Assembly: GCA_963722905.1 (NCBI GenBank) | Contig: CAVROT010000005.1 | Coordinates: 310,001-374,000, forward strand | Direction: 5' to 3' | Length of the DNA stretch: 64,000 nt | Origin: CAVROT01 sp963722905 | GTDB taxonomy: Bacteria; Pseudomonadota; Alphaproteobacteria; Rhodobacterales; Rhodobacteraceae | Shown here: positions 26,571-34,774 of the stretch, in pieces | Layout: every line of letters begins with the position of its first letter | How positions within the stretch are numbered: the first letter of the stretch is position 1 | Notes under the pieces: generated by a model | What the model saw: only the letters and a program-made list of their open reading frames with translations | Databases searched by the model: none | What the model was told of the DNA's origin: nothing | Translations under genes and position numbers: made by a program

Positions 26571-27590
26571 CTAGCGGAAGGGCGGGGCGTACATCAGCCC
26601 CCCGTCCTGCCATTGCGCGTTCAGGCCGCGCGCCAGGCCGATCGGGGTATTCTGCCCGATGTTCTTCTCGAAGATCTCGCCGTAGTTTCCGACGGCAGCG
26701 ATCGCGTCCTTGGCCCATGTGGCTTCGAGGCCGATCATGGATCCGAGGTCGCCTTCAAGGCCCAGCAGACGGTTGACCTCAGGGTCGTCGCCTGCGGCCG
26801 CCGACATGTCGGCGACGTTGGCGCTGGTGACGCCGTATTCCTCGGCCGCGACGAGCGCGTAGAACGTCCATCGGACGATGTCGCCCCATTCGCTGTCGCC
26901 GTGGCGGACCAGCGGGCCCAGCGGCTCCTTCGAGATGATCTCGGGCAGCAGGATATGATCGCCAGGATTCTCGAACGTCGCGCGCGTCGCGGCCAGGCCG
27001 GACGCGTCCGTCGTGTAGGTGTCGCAGGCGCCGGCCAGGTACTGCTGTTGAGCCTCGGCGTTCGTCTCGATCGGAACGGGCTCGTAATCCATCCCGTTCG
27101 AGCGGAAGTAGTCGGCCAGGTTCAGTTCGGTCGTGGTGCCGGTCTGAATGCAGACCGTCGCGCCGGACAGGTCCTTGGCCGAGGTCACGCCCAGCTCCTT
27201 GGGCACGATGAAGCCCTGGCCGTCATAGTAGTTGATGCCGATGAAGTCGAACTTGAGATCCGTGTCGCGGCTGAAGGTCCAGGTCGTGTTGCGCGCCAGA
27301 ACGTCGACCTCGCCCGAGGCGAGCGCGGTGAACCGCGTCTTGCCGGTGGTCGGCACGAACTCGACCGCCTGCGGATCGCCAAGGACGGCGGCGGCCACGG
27401 CGCGGCAGACGTCGACGTCGAACCCTTCCCAGGTGCCGTTCGCATCCGGTGCCGCGAACCCCACGAGGCCGGTCGTGACCCCGCAGTTCAGCGTTCCGCG
27501 TTCCTTCACGTCGTCCAGCGTCGCCGCTGCCGCGGCGCCCGCGGTCAGCCCGGCGACGGTCATAGCGCCCAGAAGTGCAGTCGTTTTCAT
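26571..27590 (-). CDS. bztA: Amino-acid ABC transporter substrate-binding protein BztA/AapJ
   Basis: 339-residue periplasmic solute-binding protein for acidic amino acids and their amides. The signal peptide covers residues 1-22 (MKTTALLGAMTVAGLTAGAA, cleavage near AAAA). The mature start DDVKERGTLNCGV, WEGFDVDVCRAVAAAV and DLSGATVCIQTGTTTELN are typical of the family. Cys pairs (one in NCGV, one in VCRAV, plus ACDTY and VCIQ) may form disulfides. AAGAGGA precedes ATG 27590. The 209-base upstream gap should hold the operon promoter, but I see no convincing -35/-10 pair. Confidence 0.96.
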   Translation of the reverse strand: MKTTALLGAMTVAGLTAGAAAAATLDDVKERGTLNCGVTTGLVGFAAPDANGTWEGFDVDVCRAVAAAVLGDPQAVEFVPTTGKTRFTALASGEVDVLARNTTWTFSRDTDLKFDFIGINYYDGQGFIVPKELGVTSAKDLSGATVCIQTGTTTELNLADYFRSNGMDYEPVPIETNAEAQQQYLAGACDTYTTDASGLAATRATFENPGDHILLPEIISKEPLGPLVRHGDSEWGDIVRWTFYALVAAEEYGVTSANVADMSAAAGDDPEVNRLLGLEGDLGSMIGLEATWAKDAIAAVGNYGEIFEKNIGQNTPIGLARGLNAQWQDGGLMYAPPFR

Positions 27591-27799
27591 ATGGTCCTCT
27601 TCCTTGAATTTCCGGCCGGTTCGATCCGGCGATGGACTTCGGCCGCATGGCGGCAGGATTGAACTTAAACTTTAGATATCCCCAAGTGCGGGCAAGTCTG
27701 TCGCGATCCATCACGGCAGGTCAAGGCCGAGATCACGCGTTTAGATGAATTGTCAGGCACTACGTCGGGTCCGGTGGCCGCATGAGCGGCGGCGCGCGA

Positions 27800-28516
27800 T
27801 CAATCGGGCGTCATCGCCAGACCGAGGATCCGCCGGGCATCGAGGAACGCGGCGCGACGGACGGCCGCGGCCGCCTCGGCCTCGTCGTCGCGGCCCCATT
27901 GTTCGGCCTGCCAGACCTCGTCGATGCGCGATGCCTCCCACAAGGTCTCGGGCGGGGCGACATCGGCGGCCGAGGCCAGCGCGATGACCAGCGACCCCGA
28001 CAGCATGGTCAGGTCGTGGAAGCCGGCCAGCGCGAAAGGCCCCATCGCATGCACCGGTGCCGCGAGCGCGGCCAGCGCCGCCGGGTCCTGCGCCACCGGC
28101 ATGACCCCGGCCGTGACCCTCAGCCGCGCGCGGAACGTGCCGTCGGCCCAGTCGAGGAGAGGATCCCAAGCTTCGGCCTGACGCAGCGCAAGGCCGGGGG
28201 GCGACACCGCGCGGTAGCACAGAAGGTCGGTAGCGCCGTAGGCGGCCATCCCGTCGGCCACGGCGCCATGCTGCGGTGCAACCTTGTCTATGGCCGCGTT
28301 GGCCGCCCGCGTGACCGGCATGGATCCCGGATCGATGGTCTCTCCCTGGGCATCCCATTCCCGTGCGACGGCTTCGGCCATGGCGCGGGTGGGCAGAACC
28401 AGTGGCGCCTTGGCCGGCGTCCGCACCGGACGGTCGTCCAGATGCACGGCATGCCCGCCCTGCGCGGGAACCGCATGCGCCGCTGTCCAGAACCGCCGCG
28501 CGGCCCATTCCGTCAT
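27800..28516 (-). CDS. ATP12 family F1-ATPase assembly chaperone
   Basis: 238-residue ATP12-family protein. In mitochondria and alphaproteobacteria this family assists assembly of the F1 alpha subunit. Typical segments are RRFWTAAHAV, VHLDDRPVRTPAKAPLVLPT and AVAREWDAQGETIDPGSMP. DLLCYRAVSPPGLALRQAEAW and PPETLWEASRIDEVWQAEQW (C-terminal) also match. The ATG overlaps the rluC stop as ATGA. It is the last gene of rarA-crcB-rluC-ATP12. Confidence 0.92.
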   Translation of the reverse strand: MTEWAARRFWTAAHAVPAQGGHAVHLDDRPVRTPAKAPLVLPTRAMAEAVAREWDAQGETIDPGSMPVTRAANAAIDKVAPQHGAVADGMAAYGATDLLCYRAVSPPGLALRQAEAWDPLLDWADGTFRARLRVTAGVMPVAQDPAALAALAAPVHAMGPFALAGFHDLTMLSGSLVIALASAADVAPPETLWEASRIDEVWQAEQWGRDDEAEAAAAVRRAAFLDARRILGLAMTPD

Positions 28517-29559
28517 GCGTCCTCCGCGAAGGGGTCGGCGGGCACGTCGGAGGCCCGCCATTCCAGCTCGTCCCAGGTGCGCGCCATGTGATCGGGCAAC
28601 GGCGCGGTGAAGCTCAGCGCCGCCCCCGTGACCGGGTGGACCAGCGACAGCGACCGCGCATGGAGGTGCAGCTTGCGGCTGAGCGCGCCGCCCAGGTGCG
28701 ACCCCCATCCGTCGCCCGCGTTCTCCTGCCCCGATCCGCCGTACTTGCCGTCGCCCGCGATAGGGTGGCCGATCTCGGCCATGTGGGCGCGCAGCTGGTG
28801 CGTGCGCCCCGTCACCGGCACCATGGCGACCCAGGCGACGCGGCCGCCAAGCGCCGACAGGACGGCATAATCGGTCGTCGCGCGCTTCGCGCCCTCGGTC
28901 CCGGCGACCGCGTCGGGGTGGATGCACCGCATCTTTTCGGCCTCGCCCCGGGCGCCGTGGCCGGATGCCTTGACGAGGCCGAAGCGAATCGTGCCCATCC
29001 GCGGCGACGGCACGCCTGCAACGGCGGCCCAGTAGATCTTGCGCGTATCCCGGTGGCGCATCGCGTCCGACAGTCCCTTGGCCGCCATCCGCGTGCGCGC
29101 CAGAAGCAGCACGCCCGACGTGTCGCGGTCCAGCCGGTGCACCAGCCGCGGCTTGTCCTCGGCGCCGTCGCGCAGCGCCTCGGACAACCCGTCGACATGG
29201 CGCGTCTGACCGCTGCCGCCCTGGGACGGCAGGCCCGGCGGCTTGTTCAGGGCGATGACGTGGTCGTCGCGGTAGAGGACGGCGGCCCGCATCATGGCGG
29301 CGTCCTCGTCGCTGACCTTCGGCGCCGCGCGGGGCCGGTCCGGCGCGGCCACGTCGGGCAACGGCGGGATCCGCACCGCCTGCCCCACGACGACCCGCGT
29401 CGCCCCCTTAACCCGGCCGCCGTCGACACGGATGTCGCCGCGCCGGCACAGCCTTTCGATGATGCCCTGCCCGACATGGGGGAACCGCCGGCGGAACCAC
29501 CGGTCCAGCCGCTGGTCGCCCTCGTCCACGCCGACGGTCAGCGTCTGGACCCGGCTCAT
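28513..29559 (-). CDS. rluC: RluC-type 23S rRNA pseudouridine synthase
   Basis: 348-residue pseudouridine synthase. An S4-like RNA-binding domain occupies residues about 15-75. The catalytic RluA/RluC/RluD domain follows with HRLDRDTSGVLLLA (catalytic Asp), YWAAVAGVP and VPVTGRTHQLRAHMAEIGHPI. This architecture fits RluC (U955/2504/2580) more than RluD; the exact sites are inferred. Both ends overlap neighbours as ATGA (crcB upstream, ATP12 downstream), so the genes are tightly coupled. Confidence 0.88.
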   Translation of the reverse strand: MSRVQTLTVGVDEGDQRLDRWFRRRFPHVGQGIIERLCRRGDIRVDGGRVKGATRVVVGQAVRIPPLPDVAAPDRPRAAPKVSDEDAAMMRAAVLYRDDHVIALNKPPGLPSQGGSGQTRHVDGLSEALRDGAEDKPRLVHRLDRDTSGVLLLARTRMAAKGLSDAMRHRDTRKIYWAAVAGVPSPRMGTIRFGLVKASGHGARGEAEKMRCIHPDAVAGTEGAKRATTDYAVLSALGGRVAWVAMVPVTGRTHQLRAHMAEIGHPIAGDGKYGGSGQENAGDGWGSHLGGALSRKLHLHARSLSLVHPVTGAALSFTAPLPDHMARTWDELEWRASDVPADPFAEDA

Positions 29560-29930
29560 GCCAGGGCCCGGACGATGTAGAGCCCCAGATAGAGCGCCCC
29601 CACCGATGCGCCGACCGACGCCAGGACATAGACGGCCGCCTGCCCCGCCTCGCCCCTCTCCAGCATCGCCACCGTCTCCAGCGAAAAGGCCGAGAACGTG
29701 GTGAACCCGCCCAGCAGGCCGGTCAGCACCAGCGGCGACAGGTGGGTCAGCCCGCGCTGCGCGGCAAGAGCCGCGAAGGCCCCCATGGCCAGCGACCCGA
29801 GGACGTTCACCGTGAGGATCGACAGCGGAAACCCCGGCCCGGTTGCCCGGAGCACGGCCACGCCCAGCGCGTGACGTGCGGCCGAGCCGATGGCCCCGCC
29901 GATGGCGACCTGCAGGAGGGTTGCGAACAT
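29556..29930 (-). CDS. crcB: Fluoride channel CrcB/FluC
   Basis: 124-residue four-helix inner-membrane protein that forms a dual-topology dimer exporting fluoride. GGAIGSAARH, the pore-lining Asn in TVNVLGS and the Na+/F- site GGFTTFSAFSLET are all conserved. AGGAGGG... no: the visible ribosome site is weak, and the start at 29930 is chosen by homology (MFATLLQVAIGG). No fluoride riboswitch precedes it; it lies inside an operon, 31 bases after rarA. Confidence 0.95.
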   Translation of the reverse strand: MFATLLQVAIGGAIGSAARHALGVAVLRATGPGFPLSILTVNVLGSLAMGAFAALAAQRGLTHLSPLVLTGLLGGFTTFSAFSLETVAMLERGEAGQAAVYVLASVGASVGALYLGLYIVRALA

Positions 29931-29961
29931 GGCCGCTGGATTGCGCGGGCGCCGGCGCTTG

Positions 29962-31326
29962 TCAATCGTCCGGCGCGCGGACGCCGCGGCCATCCGCGGC
30001 GCGCTTGCCGCGCTGGCGGGCGAACCAGTCCAGCCGGCGCTTCAGTTCGCGCTCGTGGCCACGCTCGACCGGGGCGTAATACGCCTCGCGCGCCATGCCG
30101 GGCGGAAAATAGTCCTGACCCGAGAATCCGTCCTGTGCGTCGTGATCGTAGGCGTAATCGGCGCCGTGGCCCAACTCGCGCATGAGGGCGGTGGGGGCGT
30201 TCAGGATGTGCGCCGGCGGAGGTTCGCTGCCCGTGCGCCGGGCGGCGGCGGACGCCGCCTTGAACGCGACATAGCCGGCGTTCGACTTCGGGGCCAGCGC
30301 CAGATGGATCACCGCCTGTGCCAGCGCCAGTTCTCCCTCGGGCGATCCCAGCCGTTCGTAGATGTCCCACGCCTGCAGGCAGATGGCCTGCGCCTGCGGA
30401 TCGGCAAGGCCCACGTCCTCGATCGCCATGCGGGTGATGCGGCGGGCGAGATAGCGCGGATCCTCGCCCCCCTCCAGCATCCGCGCCAACCAGTAGAGCG
30501 CGGCGTCGGGGTCCGAGCCGCGCACCGACTTGTGCAGCGCGCTGATCAGGTTGTAGTGCGCGTCGCCGCCCTTGTCGTATTGCGCGGCGCGGCGCGACAG
30601 GCGCGACGCCAGCGCGGCCGCGTCCAGCGGCGCGTCCGGGGACATCGCCGCTACCCGTTCGACGAGGTTCAGGAGGGCGCGTCCGTCGCCGTCGGCCATC
30701 ATGCACAGTGCCCCGCGAGCGGCGTCCGTCAGCGGCAGCGGGCCGACCTCGGCCTCGGCCCGCACCAGCAGCAGGTCCAGGTCCGCGTCCTCCAGCCGGC
30801 GCAGCACCAGAACCTCGGCCCGGGACAGCAGCGCTGCGTTCAACTCGAACGACGGATTCTCAGTGGTGGCGCCGACCAGCACGATGGTCCCGTCCTCCAT
30901 ATGGGGAAGGAATCCGTCCTGCTGCGCCTTGTTGAAACGGTGGATCTCGTCGACGAAGAGCAGCGTGGAGAGGCCGTTCGTCCGGCGCAGGCGCGCTGCC
31001 TCGAACACACGGCGCAGGTCCGGGACGCCGGTGAAGATAGCGCTGATCTGCACGAAATGGTGCTGCGCCTCGCCCGCCAGCAGTCGCGCGATCGTCGTCT
31101 TGCCGACGCCCGGTGGCCCCCAGAGGATCAATGAGGCAAGGCGCCCTGCCGCCAGCATTGCGCCCAGAGGCGCATCGGCGGACAGAAGATGTGCCTGACC
31201 GATGACGTCGGCGATGCGACCGGGCCGAAGACGGTCGGCCAGCGGAGCCGCGGCCCTCGTCGGACCCGGCGCCAGGCCCGGTTCCTTCCCGAACAGATCG
31301 GTCACGCGAACGTTACCATACCGCAT
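29962..31326 (-). CDS. rarA: Replication-associated recombination protein RarA (MgsA)
   Basis: 454-residue AAA+ ATPase of the RarA/MgsA/WRNIP1 family that acts at stalled replication forks. Walker A is WGPPGVGKTTIAR, Walker B LLFVDEIHRFNK, sensor GATTENPSFELN, followed by arginine finger and the C-terminal tetramerisation domain with DAALYWLARMLEGGEDP. ATG 31326 gives an extra MRYGNVR. The GTG at 31305 gives the family-like start MTDLFGKEPG, so it may be the real one; neither has a strong ribosome site. It heads the operon with crcB, rluC and the ATP12 gene. Confidence 0.95.
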   Translation of the reverse strand: MRYGNVRVTDLFGKEPGLAPGPTRAAAPLADRLRPGRIADVIGQAHLLSADAPLGAMLAAGRLASLILWGPPGVGKTTIARLLAGEAQHHFVQISAIFTGVPDLRRVFEAARLRRTNGLSTLLFVDEIHRFNKAQQDGFLPHMEDGTIVLVGATTENPSFELNAALLSRAEVLVLRRLEDADLDLLLVRAEAEVGPLPLTDAARGALCMMADGDGRALLNLVERVAAMSPDAPLDAAALASRLSRRAAQYDKGGDAHYNLISALHKSVRGSDPDAALYWLARMLEGGEDPRYLARRITRMAIEDVGLADPQAQAICLQAWDIYERLGSPEGELALAQAVIHLALAPKSNAGYVAFKAASAAARRTGSEPPPAHILNAPTALMRELGHGADYAYDHDAQDGFSGQDYFPPGMAREAYYAPVERGHERELKRRLDWFARQRGKRAADGRGVRAPDD

Positions 31327-31424
31327 AGGATGAGACAGGAACCGATATCTCGTCCTTGGGTTGCAACTGTCGAGCGGCCTTCAGGGCCTGCGCCGGGATG
31401 CCTGAAACTGGAAGGGACCTTTTC

Positions 31425-31628
31425 ATGCTCGATCTAGACCGCGACGCTTTCGATGTCATCAGATCCTTGCCGCCTTCCCGGCAGGCCGAGATAACGAACA
31501 TCCTGCGAGGTACCGGGAACGTGACCAAGGCCGAGGCCCACCGCCGCCTGAACCGTTCGCTCGTCGCCGTGCGTCCGGCCGTAGGCAGGAACCCGATGCC
31601 GACCGAGACGCACAGCCTGCCGCGGTAA
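31425..31628 (+). CDS. Small hypothetical protein (67 aa) beside luxI
   Basis: A short ORF starting MLDLDRDAFDVIRSLPPSRQ with GAAGGGA eight bases before ATG 31425. The first 50 residues look globular and helical (EITNILRGTGNVTKAEAHRRL) and could suit a small DNA-binding or regulatory helix bundle. I do not recognise it. It is convergent with luxI, 36 bases apart, and is the only plus-strand gene between rarA and the window's ribosomal cluster. Confidence 0.45.
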   Translation: MLDLDRDAFDVIRSLPPSRQAEITNILRGTGNVTKAEAHRRLNRSLVAVRPAVGRNPMPTETHSLPR

Positions 31629-31664
31629 GCGGCGCAGGTCGGGAACCCGCGCCGCCACCCGGTG

Positions 31665-32255
31665 TCAGTGAAGAGTATTGGTGAAGTTCATGGAGACGAC
31701 CTGATTGTGGACGCCCGCGATTTCCATGACCGGACCCAGACCGACCATGTCGATCCGTACCCGCCCGGCCCAGCGTGGCCAGTTCGCGTTCAGCAGTGCC
31801 ACGCAGCTGCTTGCGCCCAGATCGCGCGCAGCCCTGCTGAGCTCCGAGACAAGTCGCGCATGGACCATGCGTCGTTGCGCAGCCGGAACGTCATGCGCAA
31901 CGAACAGACGGGAGCCCTCGTAGATGGTCGGACCGACCGGCGCCACGTCGTAGAGCAGGTCAGACGGGATCGATTCGAGCAGACCCCGCTGCGCGTCGCG
32001 GATCATGTAGCTGTAGATGCCGCACTTCGCCGTCGTCGGCGTCAGCCGCGTCCCGGCAAGCACCTTACCCAATTCATCGTGAACGACGACCCATCGGCTT
32101 GCAGGTGTATCGTACTGATCGTACTCCATTCCCATGGCCTCGGGCAGGTCCCACCGGTTGTGACCGATGAACAGCTCTCGGCGCGCGCGGAACATATTGG
32201 CGAAGATTTCGCCATGCGCATGTATGTTCGCGAACGAAAGGATCGTAGCTTGCAT
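31665..32255 (-). CDS. luxI: LuxI-family acyl-homoserine-lactone synthase
   Basis: 196-residue autoinducer synthase that makes an N-acyl homoserine lactone from SAM and acyl-ACP or acyl-CoA. Family residues are present: Arg and Phe in FRARRELFIG, Trp in RWDLPE, the acidic pair in EYDQYDTP, Arg in AGTRLTPTT, and Glu/Arg in IYEGSRLFVAHD. ATG 32255 has GGAG eight bases upstream. It is downstream of luxR on the same strand, with a lux-box-like dyad between. The acyl chain cannot be predicted. Confidence 0.95.
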   Translation of the reverse strand: MQATILSFANIHAHGEIFANMFRARRELFIGHNRWDLPEAMGMEYDQYDTPASRWVVVHDELGKVLAGTRLTPTTAKCGIYSYMIRDAQRGLLESIPSDLLYDVAPVGPTIYEGSRLFVAHDVPAAQRRMVHARLVSELSRAARDLGASSCVALLNANWPRWAGRVRIDMVGLGPVMEIAGVHNQVVSMNFTNTLH

Positions 32256-32277
32256 TGTCGTCTCCAAGTGTGAGTCC

Positions 32278-32327
32278 AGGATAGCCCCCCAGGGATCCAC
32301 TTAGAGATCATTTGCCGTTAACGCTAA
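32278..32327 (-). promoter_or_regulatory. Candidate lux box and -10 element for luxI
   Basis: TTGCCGTTAACGCTAA (32312-32327) is an imperfect 16-bp dyad with two mismatched pairs, centred on TTAA. A -10-like TATCCT lies at 32283-32278, which places the dyad centre near -48 of the predicted start, close to where LuxR-type activators bind. The patch is AT-rich compared with its surroundings. Function is inferred. Confidence 0.4.
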
Positions 32328-32331
32328 TGAC

Positions 32332-32988
32332 TTATAGTAAACGGTAGTCCTGTGCGCGCTGAACCGCCTCCGCCGTGGTCCGGGCCATCAGTCTTGTGCG
32401 GGCTCCCGCCAATCGAAGCTTCAGAGCGCTTTCGGATATGCCTAAATGATCGGCAGCCGCAGCATGGCGCATACCGTCGGCGATGCACCGCAGCGCATCC
32501 GCCTGCGCGCCGGTCAGGTGGCGCGGCGGTTCGCTGATGTCGTGGAGGCTTGCGACAACCTCACGGATCTCGGCGATCTCGTCCTCCTCGAACTCGCGGT
32601 CGCTGCGCGCGACGCTGCCCACCGTACGGGATTTCATCGGACCGTGGGACACCGTGATCCCGTAGTGCAGGCCAAAGCTGTCGGCCTTGCGGAAGATACC
32701 GAAAGGGTCGGGGATTCTCGGGTTGCTCCAGCGGGTCGTCCCGGTTGTGGTGAACGCCCACGCCACCAGCGGATCGCGCAGGACATAGCCGTTGTCGGTG
32801 TAGTGATTGATCCAGTCCTGGTTGAACGTCTGGAAAACCATCAGTGGAGACAGGAACCTGATATGCAGCGCCAGAAAATAACCGGCCTCCGCGTGAGTAT
32901 CCAGCCGGTCCAGCTCGCGGTCGAAGTTGGCTTTCTCGAACATGGGCGTTTCTGTACGCACAACGCCGTTCGGTGCAATGGCCTTCAT
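32332..32988 (-). CDS. luxR: LuxR-family autoinducer-binding transcriptional regulator
   Basis: 218-residue quorum-sensing regulator. The N-terminal autoinducer-binding domain has WINHYTDNGYVLRDPLVAWAF, carrying the Trp, Tyr, Asp and Pro that contact acyl-homoserine lactones, and a downstream Gly-containing segment (FGLHYGITVSHG). The C-terminal LuxR-type HTH is LTGAQADALRCIADGMRHAA followed by ADHLGISESALKLRLAGART. It departs from the consensus RE and TVxxH positions. ATG 32988 is the longest start; ATG 32943 (MFEKANF) would give 203 residues. Neither has a clear ribosome site. It sits between rplQ and luxI. Confidence 0.9.
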   Translation of the reverse strand: MKAIAPNGVVRTETPMFEKANFDRELDRLDTHAEAGYFLALHIRFLSPLMVFQTFNQDWINHYTDNGYVLRDPLVAWAFTTTGTTRWSNPRIPDPFGIFRKADSFGLHYGITVSHGPMKSRTVGSVARSDREFEEDEIAEIREVVASLHDISEPPRHLTGAQADALRCIADGMRHAAAADHLGISESALKLRLAGARTRLMARTTAEAVQRAQDYRLL

Positions 32989-33001
32989 GGACTATCGGTA
33001 C

Positions 33002-33027
33002 GATGTGACCGCCGAAACGGTCACATC
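33002..33027. promoter_or_regulatory. Perfect 10-bp dyad between rplQ and luxR
   Basis: GATGTGACCG-CCGAAA-CGGTCACATC, 14 bases upstream of the longest luxR start and 62 bases beyond the rplQ stop. There is no U-run. It could terminate the ribosomal operon or be an operator or translational hairpin for luxR. Both roles are inference. Confidence 0.5.
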
Positions 33028-33089
33028 ACCGTCACAATAGCCGATGGCATGGGCAACCTACCGAACCCCTTGACATAGCACGGAAAAGG

Positions 33090-33506
33090 TCAGGCGTCAG
33101 CCTCCTCGGCTGCCAGGCGCGCCTTGTCGGCGGCGCCCTTGGCCGCCGGGTCCCGATCGACCAGTTCGACGATCGCCATCGGCGCCATGTCGCCGTAGCG
33201 AAAGCCGGCCTTCAGCACACGCACGCAGCCGCCGGCACGTTCGGCATAGCGCGGCCCGAGAACGCCGAACAGCTTTTCGACATGCATGTCCTGCTTGAGC
33301 CGGGACGCGGCCTGGCGGCGGGCATGAAGATCGCCCCGCTTGCCCAGCGTGATCAGCTTTTCGGCGATCCGCTTGAGCTCCTTGGCCTTCGGCAGGGTCG
33401 TCTTGATCTGCTCATGTTCGATCAGCGATCCCGACATGTTGGCGAAGAGGGCCTTGCGGTGTTCGTGGGTCCGGTTCAGGCGGCGGTATCCGCGGGCGTG
33501 ACGCAT
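33090..33506 (-). CDS. rplQ: 50S ribosomal protein L17
   Basis: 138-residue L17 of the large subunit, at the polypeptide exit side. The start MRHARGYRRLNRTHEHRKAL and the block HEQIKTTLPKAKELKRIAEK are diagnostic. The C-terminus after VELVDRDP is an Ala/Glu/Lys-rich tail, longer than the core fold needs. It is the last gene of the alpha operon (rpsM-rpsK-rpoA-rplQ), separated from rpoA by 127 bases that begin with a 20-bp palindrome. Confidence 0.98.
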   Translation of the reverse strand: MRHARGYRRLNRTHEHRKALFANMSGSLIEHEQIKTTLPKAKELKRIAEKLITLGKRGDLHARRQAASRLKQDMHVEKLFGVLGPRYAERAGGCVRVLKAGFRYGDMAPMAIVELVDRDPAAKGAADKARLAAEEADA

Positions 33507-33611
33507 CGTGTCTTTCCTTCATTTTGCTTTGTCAGGCGGTCAGATGCGTGTCTGCCGCTCACCTTGGGGCGGAATGCCCACGACGGCCCCACCGGGAGCC
33601 GCCGCTGCCTT

Positions 33612-33631
33612 CGGGAGACGGACGTCCGTCT
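33612..33631. promoter_or_regulatory. 20-bp palindrome just after rpoA
   Basis: GGAGACGGAC/GTCCGTCTCC is a perfect palindrome two bases beyond the rpoA stop. As RNA it makes a tight hairpin with an ACGU-type tip. It may regulate the rpoA:rplQ ratio or protect the rpoA 3' end. Confidence 0.5.
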
Positions 33632-33633
33632 CC

Positions 33634-34650
33634 TCAGAAATTATCCTCGAACTTCTTGGCGAGATCCTCGATGTTCTCTGGCGGCCACTCCTCGACGTCC
33701 ATACCGAGATGCAGACCCATGCCGCTGAGGACTTCCTTGATCTCGTTGAGCGACTTTCGGCCGAAGTTCGGCGTGCGCAGCATCTCGGCCTCGGTCTTCT
33801 GGATGAGGTCGCCGATATAGACGATGTTGTCGTTCTTGAGGCAGTTGGCCGAACGGACCGACAGCTCCAGCTCGTCTACCTTCTTGAGTAGCAGCGGGTT
33901 GAACTCCAGGCCGTCGTCCTCGTCGCCGCGCGTGGCCTGATCGGGCTCGTCGAAGTTCACGAAGATGCTGAGCTGGTCCTGAATGATCCGCGCGGCATAG
34001 GCGACGGCGTCATCGGGGCTGACCGACCCGTCCGTCTCCAGCTTGAGCGTCAGCCTGTCGTAGTCCAGTACCTGCCCTTCCCGGGTGGGGGTCACGTCGT
34101 AACTGACGCGCTTGACCGGCGAATAGATGGCGTCGATGGGCATGAGGCCGATCGGCGCGTCCTCCGGGCGGTTCTTGTCGGCCGACACGTAGCCCTTGCC
34201 GGTGCTGACCGTCAGCTCCATGAAAAGGTCCGCGCCCTCGTCGAGATGGCAGATGACCAGCTCCTTGTTGAGGATCTCGATCCCGTTCGAGGTCGAGATG
34301 TCGCCGGCAGTGACGACCTGCGGACCCTTGGCCGAGATGGTCAGGCGCTTGGGCCCCTCGACTTCCATGCGGATCGCGACGGTCTTGAGGTTCAGCACCA
34401 CATCCGTGACGTCCTCGCGGACGCCCGCGATGGACGAGAACTCATGCAGAACGTTGTCGATCTGGACGCTGGTGATGGCGGCACCCTGCAGCGAAGACAT
34501 CAGCACGCGGCGCAGAGCGTTGCCCAGCGTCAGGCCGAAGCCGCGCTCCAGCGGTTCGGCGACGACGGTCGCCTGACGGTGCCGGTCGTTGCCCGGACGA
34601 ACGACCAGCTGCGTCGGCTTGATCAGTTCCTGCCAGTTCTTGTGGATCAT
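33634..34650 (-). CDS. rpoA: DNA-directed RNA polymerase subunit alpha
   Basis: 338-residue alpha subunit. The N-terminal domain (residues 1-235) dimerises and nucleates core assembly; segments VVAEPLERGFGLTLGNALRR and RVLMSSLQG are diagnostic. A linker precedes the C-terminal domain (about 255-325: SANCLKNDNIVYIGDLIQKT, then FGRKSLNEIKEVL), which binds UP elements and activators. It lies within the alpha operon, with a stem-loop in the 124-base gap after rpsK. Confidence 0.99.
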   Translation of the reverse strand: MIHKNWQELIKPTQLVVRPGNDRHRQATVVAEPLERGFGLTLGNALRRVLMSSLQGAAITSVQIDNVLHEFSSIAGVREDVTDVVLNLKTVAIRMEVEGPKRLTISAKGPQVVTAGDISTSNGIEILNKELVICHLDEGADLFMELTVSTGKGYVSADKNRPEDAPIGLMPIDAIYSPVKRVSYDVTPTREGQVLDYDRLTLKLETDGSVSPDDAVAYAARIIQDQLSIFVNFDEPDQATRGDEDDGLEFNPLLLKKVDELELSVRSANCLKNDNIVYIGDLIQKTEAEMLRTPNFGRKSLNEIKEVLSGMGLHLGMDVEEWPPENIEDLAKKFEDNF

Positions 34651-34728
34651 GTATGTCTCCTCAATTCCTGCACGTCGCCCATGACCGCGACGCGCACCCC
34701 GAGGGCCGGTGATATGACGGCGATGAAC

Positions 34729-34754
34729 GGCCGCGCCCTGCGGGGGGCACGGCC
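34729..34754 (-). promoter_or_regulatory. rpsK-rpoA intercistronic stem-loop
   Basis: Transcript GGCCGUGCCC, six-base loop, GGGCGCGGCC: a 10-bp stem with one G-U pair, 20 bases after the rpsK stop. No U-run, so processing, stabilisation or partial attenuation are likelier than full termination. Confidence 0.5.
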
Positions 34755-34774
34755 GCAGCCATGTGATGGAGGCG

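Noticed and set aside
29556..31326. A fluoride riboswitch before crcB
   Set aside because: crcB starts 31 bases after rarA inside an operon; there is no room for the riboswitch and none is seen upstream of rarA.
33064..33070. A plus-strand TTGACA near the end of rplQ as an antisense promoter
   Set aside because: No -10 element follows at suitable distance and no plus-strand gene lies downstream.
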